DNA from: Pseudomonadales bacterium
GTDB taxonomy: Bacteria > Pseudomonadota > Gammaproteobacteria > Pseudomonadales > UBA3067
Direction of reading: 5' to 3'
Assembly: GCA_016763235.1 (NCBI GenBank)
Contig: JAESUE010000154.1
Span: 1-8,156 of the forward strand
Length of the DNA: 8,156 bases
Part shown: one piece after another, positions 6,803 to 8,156 of the stretch
Layout: each line of letters starts with the position of its first letter
How positions within the stretch are numbered: position 1 is the first letter of the stretch
The notes under the pieces: generated by a model
Database searches by the model: none
What the model was told of the DNA's origin: nothing
Seen by the model: the letters and a program-made list of their open reading frames with translations, nothing else
Made by a program: the position numbers and the translations under genes

Positions 6803-7681
6803 ATGCGCAATATCAGCTCACAACATGCCAACTACAACAACGTTAGCAAAGCCCTTACGTACCTAATCAAACACCATGACCAACAACCCAGCTTAACGCA
6901 GTTATCTCAGGCTGTTGGCGTAAGTGATTTTCATCTACAGCGCACTTTTACTGAGTGGGCAGGGCTTTCTCCCAAGCAGTTTCTGCAATACATCACCAAG
7001 GAAAATGCCAAACTACAGCTCAGGGAGCACAATGTTGCAAGCGCGGCTCTGGAGTGTGGCTTAAGCGGCAGCAGTCGCTTACATGACCTAATGATTCGCT
7101 GTGAAGCCGTTACTCCCGGTGAATATCGGCAGCTAGGCAAGGGCTTGAGCATTTGCTACGGGATACATAGCTGCCCTTTTGGTTACTGCTTTATTGCCCT
7201 TACACACCGCGGGGTCTGCAAGCTGGCATTTTTTGACGAGGCACAAGAGCGGCGTAAAATCCTTCAAGAATTGAAAGACGATTGGCCCGAGGCAAAAATT
7301 CTTCACGATGACAGCGCCACACAAAAAGTATTTGCTCAGATATTCACCCCCTCACCCAATAAACAACAAGCCATAAATATAATGCTGAAGGGCAGACCAT
7401 TTCAAATCAAGGTGTGGGAGGCCTTGCTCAATATTAAGGGCGGTGAACTCTATTCCTACCAGCAAGTGGCAAATTCCATCAACCAGCCCTCTTCGGTGAG
7501 AGCCGTTGCTTCAGCCATTGCCCGCAACCAAGTGGCTTATTTAATCCCTTGCCATAGAGTGATTCGCAGCACAGGGGTATTGAACAATTATCGTTGGGGA
7601 GGGCAGCGTAAGGCTGCAATGATTGGCTGGGAAAGCTGTTGTAACGCGCGATCCCAAGATTTTATAGCTTCCCCCAAATGA
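6803..7681 (+). CDS. AraC-type HTH fused to O6-methylguanine-DNA methyltransferase (Ada-like, no N-Ada domain)
   Basis: The protein repairs O6-alkylguanine by moving the alkyl group to its own cysteine, and probably also binds DNA as a regulator. From the chosen start it is 292 aa. Residues 11-110 are an AraC-type DNA-binding domain: the first HTH is around LTQLSQAVGVSDFHLQRTF (31-49), and the second ends in SRLHDLMIRCEAVTPGEYR. Residues 118-195 form the ribonuclease-H-like N-terminal part of the transferase. The catalytic domain (about 196-280) has the Arg finger region SSVRAVASAIARNQ, active-site Cys250 in IPCHRV, and the loop GVLNNYRWGG. The zinc-containing phosphotriester-repair domain of Ada is absent, so the methyl-phosphotriester switch of E. 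coli Ada cannot operate. The frame is open to an ATG at 6704, but the added 33 residues resemble nothing and lie upstream of the likely promoter. No good ribosome site precedes 6803, so the start is less certain than the product. Its 3' end overlaps the convergent methyltransferase gene by 20 bp. Confidence 0.94.
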   Translation: MRNISSQHANYNNVSKALTYLIKHHDQQPSLTQLSQAVGVSDFHLQRTFTEWAGLSPKQFLQYITKENAKLQLREHNVASAALECGLSGSSRLHDLMIRCEAVTPGEYRQLGKGLSICYGIHSCPFGYCFIALTHRGVCKLAFFDEAQERRKILQELKDDWPEAKILHDDSATQKVFAQIFTPSPNKQQAINIMLKGRPFQIKVWEALLNIKGGELYSYQQVANSINQPSSVRAVASAIARNQVAYLIPCHRVIRSTGVLNNYRWGGQRKAAMIGWESCCNARSQDFIASPK

Positions 7682-8156
7682 ACACATGACGATCGCTAAT
7701 GGCCTTCACCGATAAATTCAAGCCAGCAACTTCCAACTGCCTTTCAATTTCATAGATCGTGTATGCAGCCGCAAGGGAGTGAGCAAAATCCTGCTTAAGA
7801 AGTGGCGGAGCTTGGCCTGCGTACAGCTCCACCAATTCAACAAGCCTGAGGTCCGATTCTGGGCGCAATAAATCCATTACAGCCACCGTTGCGCCAATTC
7901 GCCCGCTAGATTTTATGCTGGCCCACAAAGCATTCGGATCGCTCAAATGGTGCAACAGACTATTGCTGACGATGGCATCAAAACTGGCAGCTGTTAAGCC
8001 ATGATCCGGAAGATGTGCCTGCAGCAGGGAAATCTGATTTTCCAAACCTGCCGCAGCCACGTCCAATCGCGCACGCGCCAACATGTTTGCACCTGCGTCT
8101 AGGCCAACGATTGCAGCATAGGGAAAGCGCCTTGCGAAACGCAGGGTGATATCGGC
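7662..8156 (-). CDS. Class I SAM-dependent methyltransferase (5' end missing)
   Basis: The frame stays open through the end of the window, so 164 residues of the C-terminal part are seen. The ATG at 8084 is internal, because the sequence before it continues the Rossmann fold: ADITLRFARRFP, then VGLDAG. Counting from the window end, Asp20 in VGLDAG is the acidic residue at the end of strand 2 that binds the SAM ribose. FDAIVSNSLLHHLSDP (59 onward) is motif IV with the usual HHL, and later helices and strands (TVAVMDLLRPES) match the family. The glycine-rich motif I lies beyond the window. The substrate cannot be told; small-molecule or biosynthetic methyltransferases of the Methyltransf_11/25 type fit best. 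The stop at 7662 lies inside the end of the convergent Ada-like gene, leaving no room for a terminator between them. Confidence 0.9.
   Translation of the reverse strand, partial: ADITLRFARRFPYAAIVGLDAGANMLARARLDVAAAGLENQISLLQAHLPDHGLTAASFDAIVSNSLLHHLSDPNALWASIKSSGRIGATVAVMDLLRPESDLRLVELVELYAGQAPPLLKQDFAHSLAAAYTIYEIERQLEVAGLNLSVKAISDRHVFIWGKL

Overview
The window looks like chromosomal DNA of a gammaproteobacterium, probably a free-living or marine type such as a Cellvibrionales/Alteromonadales relative. I infer this from the style of the proteins (PAS hybrid kinase, RpfG-like HD-GYP regulator, class 1 FBPase, AraC-Ogt fusion) and from the moderate, slightly AT-leaning base composition. The taxonomic call is an impression and has not been tested by any search.

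Layout. Positions 1-3999 (+) hold a signalling cluster: the 3' part of a PAS/HisKA/HATPase/REC hybrid histidine kinase (cut by the window start), a response regulator with an intact HD-GYP c-di-GMP phosphodiesterase domain, and a second response regulator whose C-terminal output region I cannot assign. A GC-rich hairpin sits on the stop codon of the last of these. Facing it on the - strand is fbp (4042-5052), a complete class 1 fructose-1,6-bisphosphatase. Next comes about 0.98 kb without a convincing gene (5053-6029). It ends in a pronounced stem-loop just upstream of a 211-aa basic protein (6030-6665) that looks like a DNA-binding protein with two AP2-like units. A palindrome-rich promoter region follows, then an AraC-type HTH / O6-methylguanine-DNA methyltransferase fusion (6803-7681). 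The window ends with a convergent, 3'-overlapping SAM-dependent methyltransferase (7662-8156, -), cut by the window end.

How the genes work together. The first three are probably one transcription unit: the kinase senses an unknown cue through PAS domains and phosphorylates one or both receivers, with c-di-GMP hydrolysis as the clear output. The remaining genes are unrelated housekeeping or accessory functions: gluconeogenesis (fbp), DNA alkylation repair and its control (Ada-like), a possible DNA-binding protein, and a small-molecule or macromolecule methyltransferase of unknown substrate.

The least explained parts are the C-terminal region of the second response regulator, the AP2-like protein with its stem-loop leader, and the paired palindromes upstream of the Ada-like gene. 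I saw no RNA genes, insertion sequences, CRISPR arrays or prophage genes.
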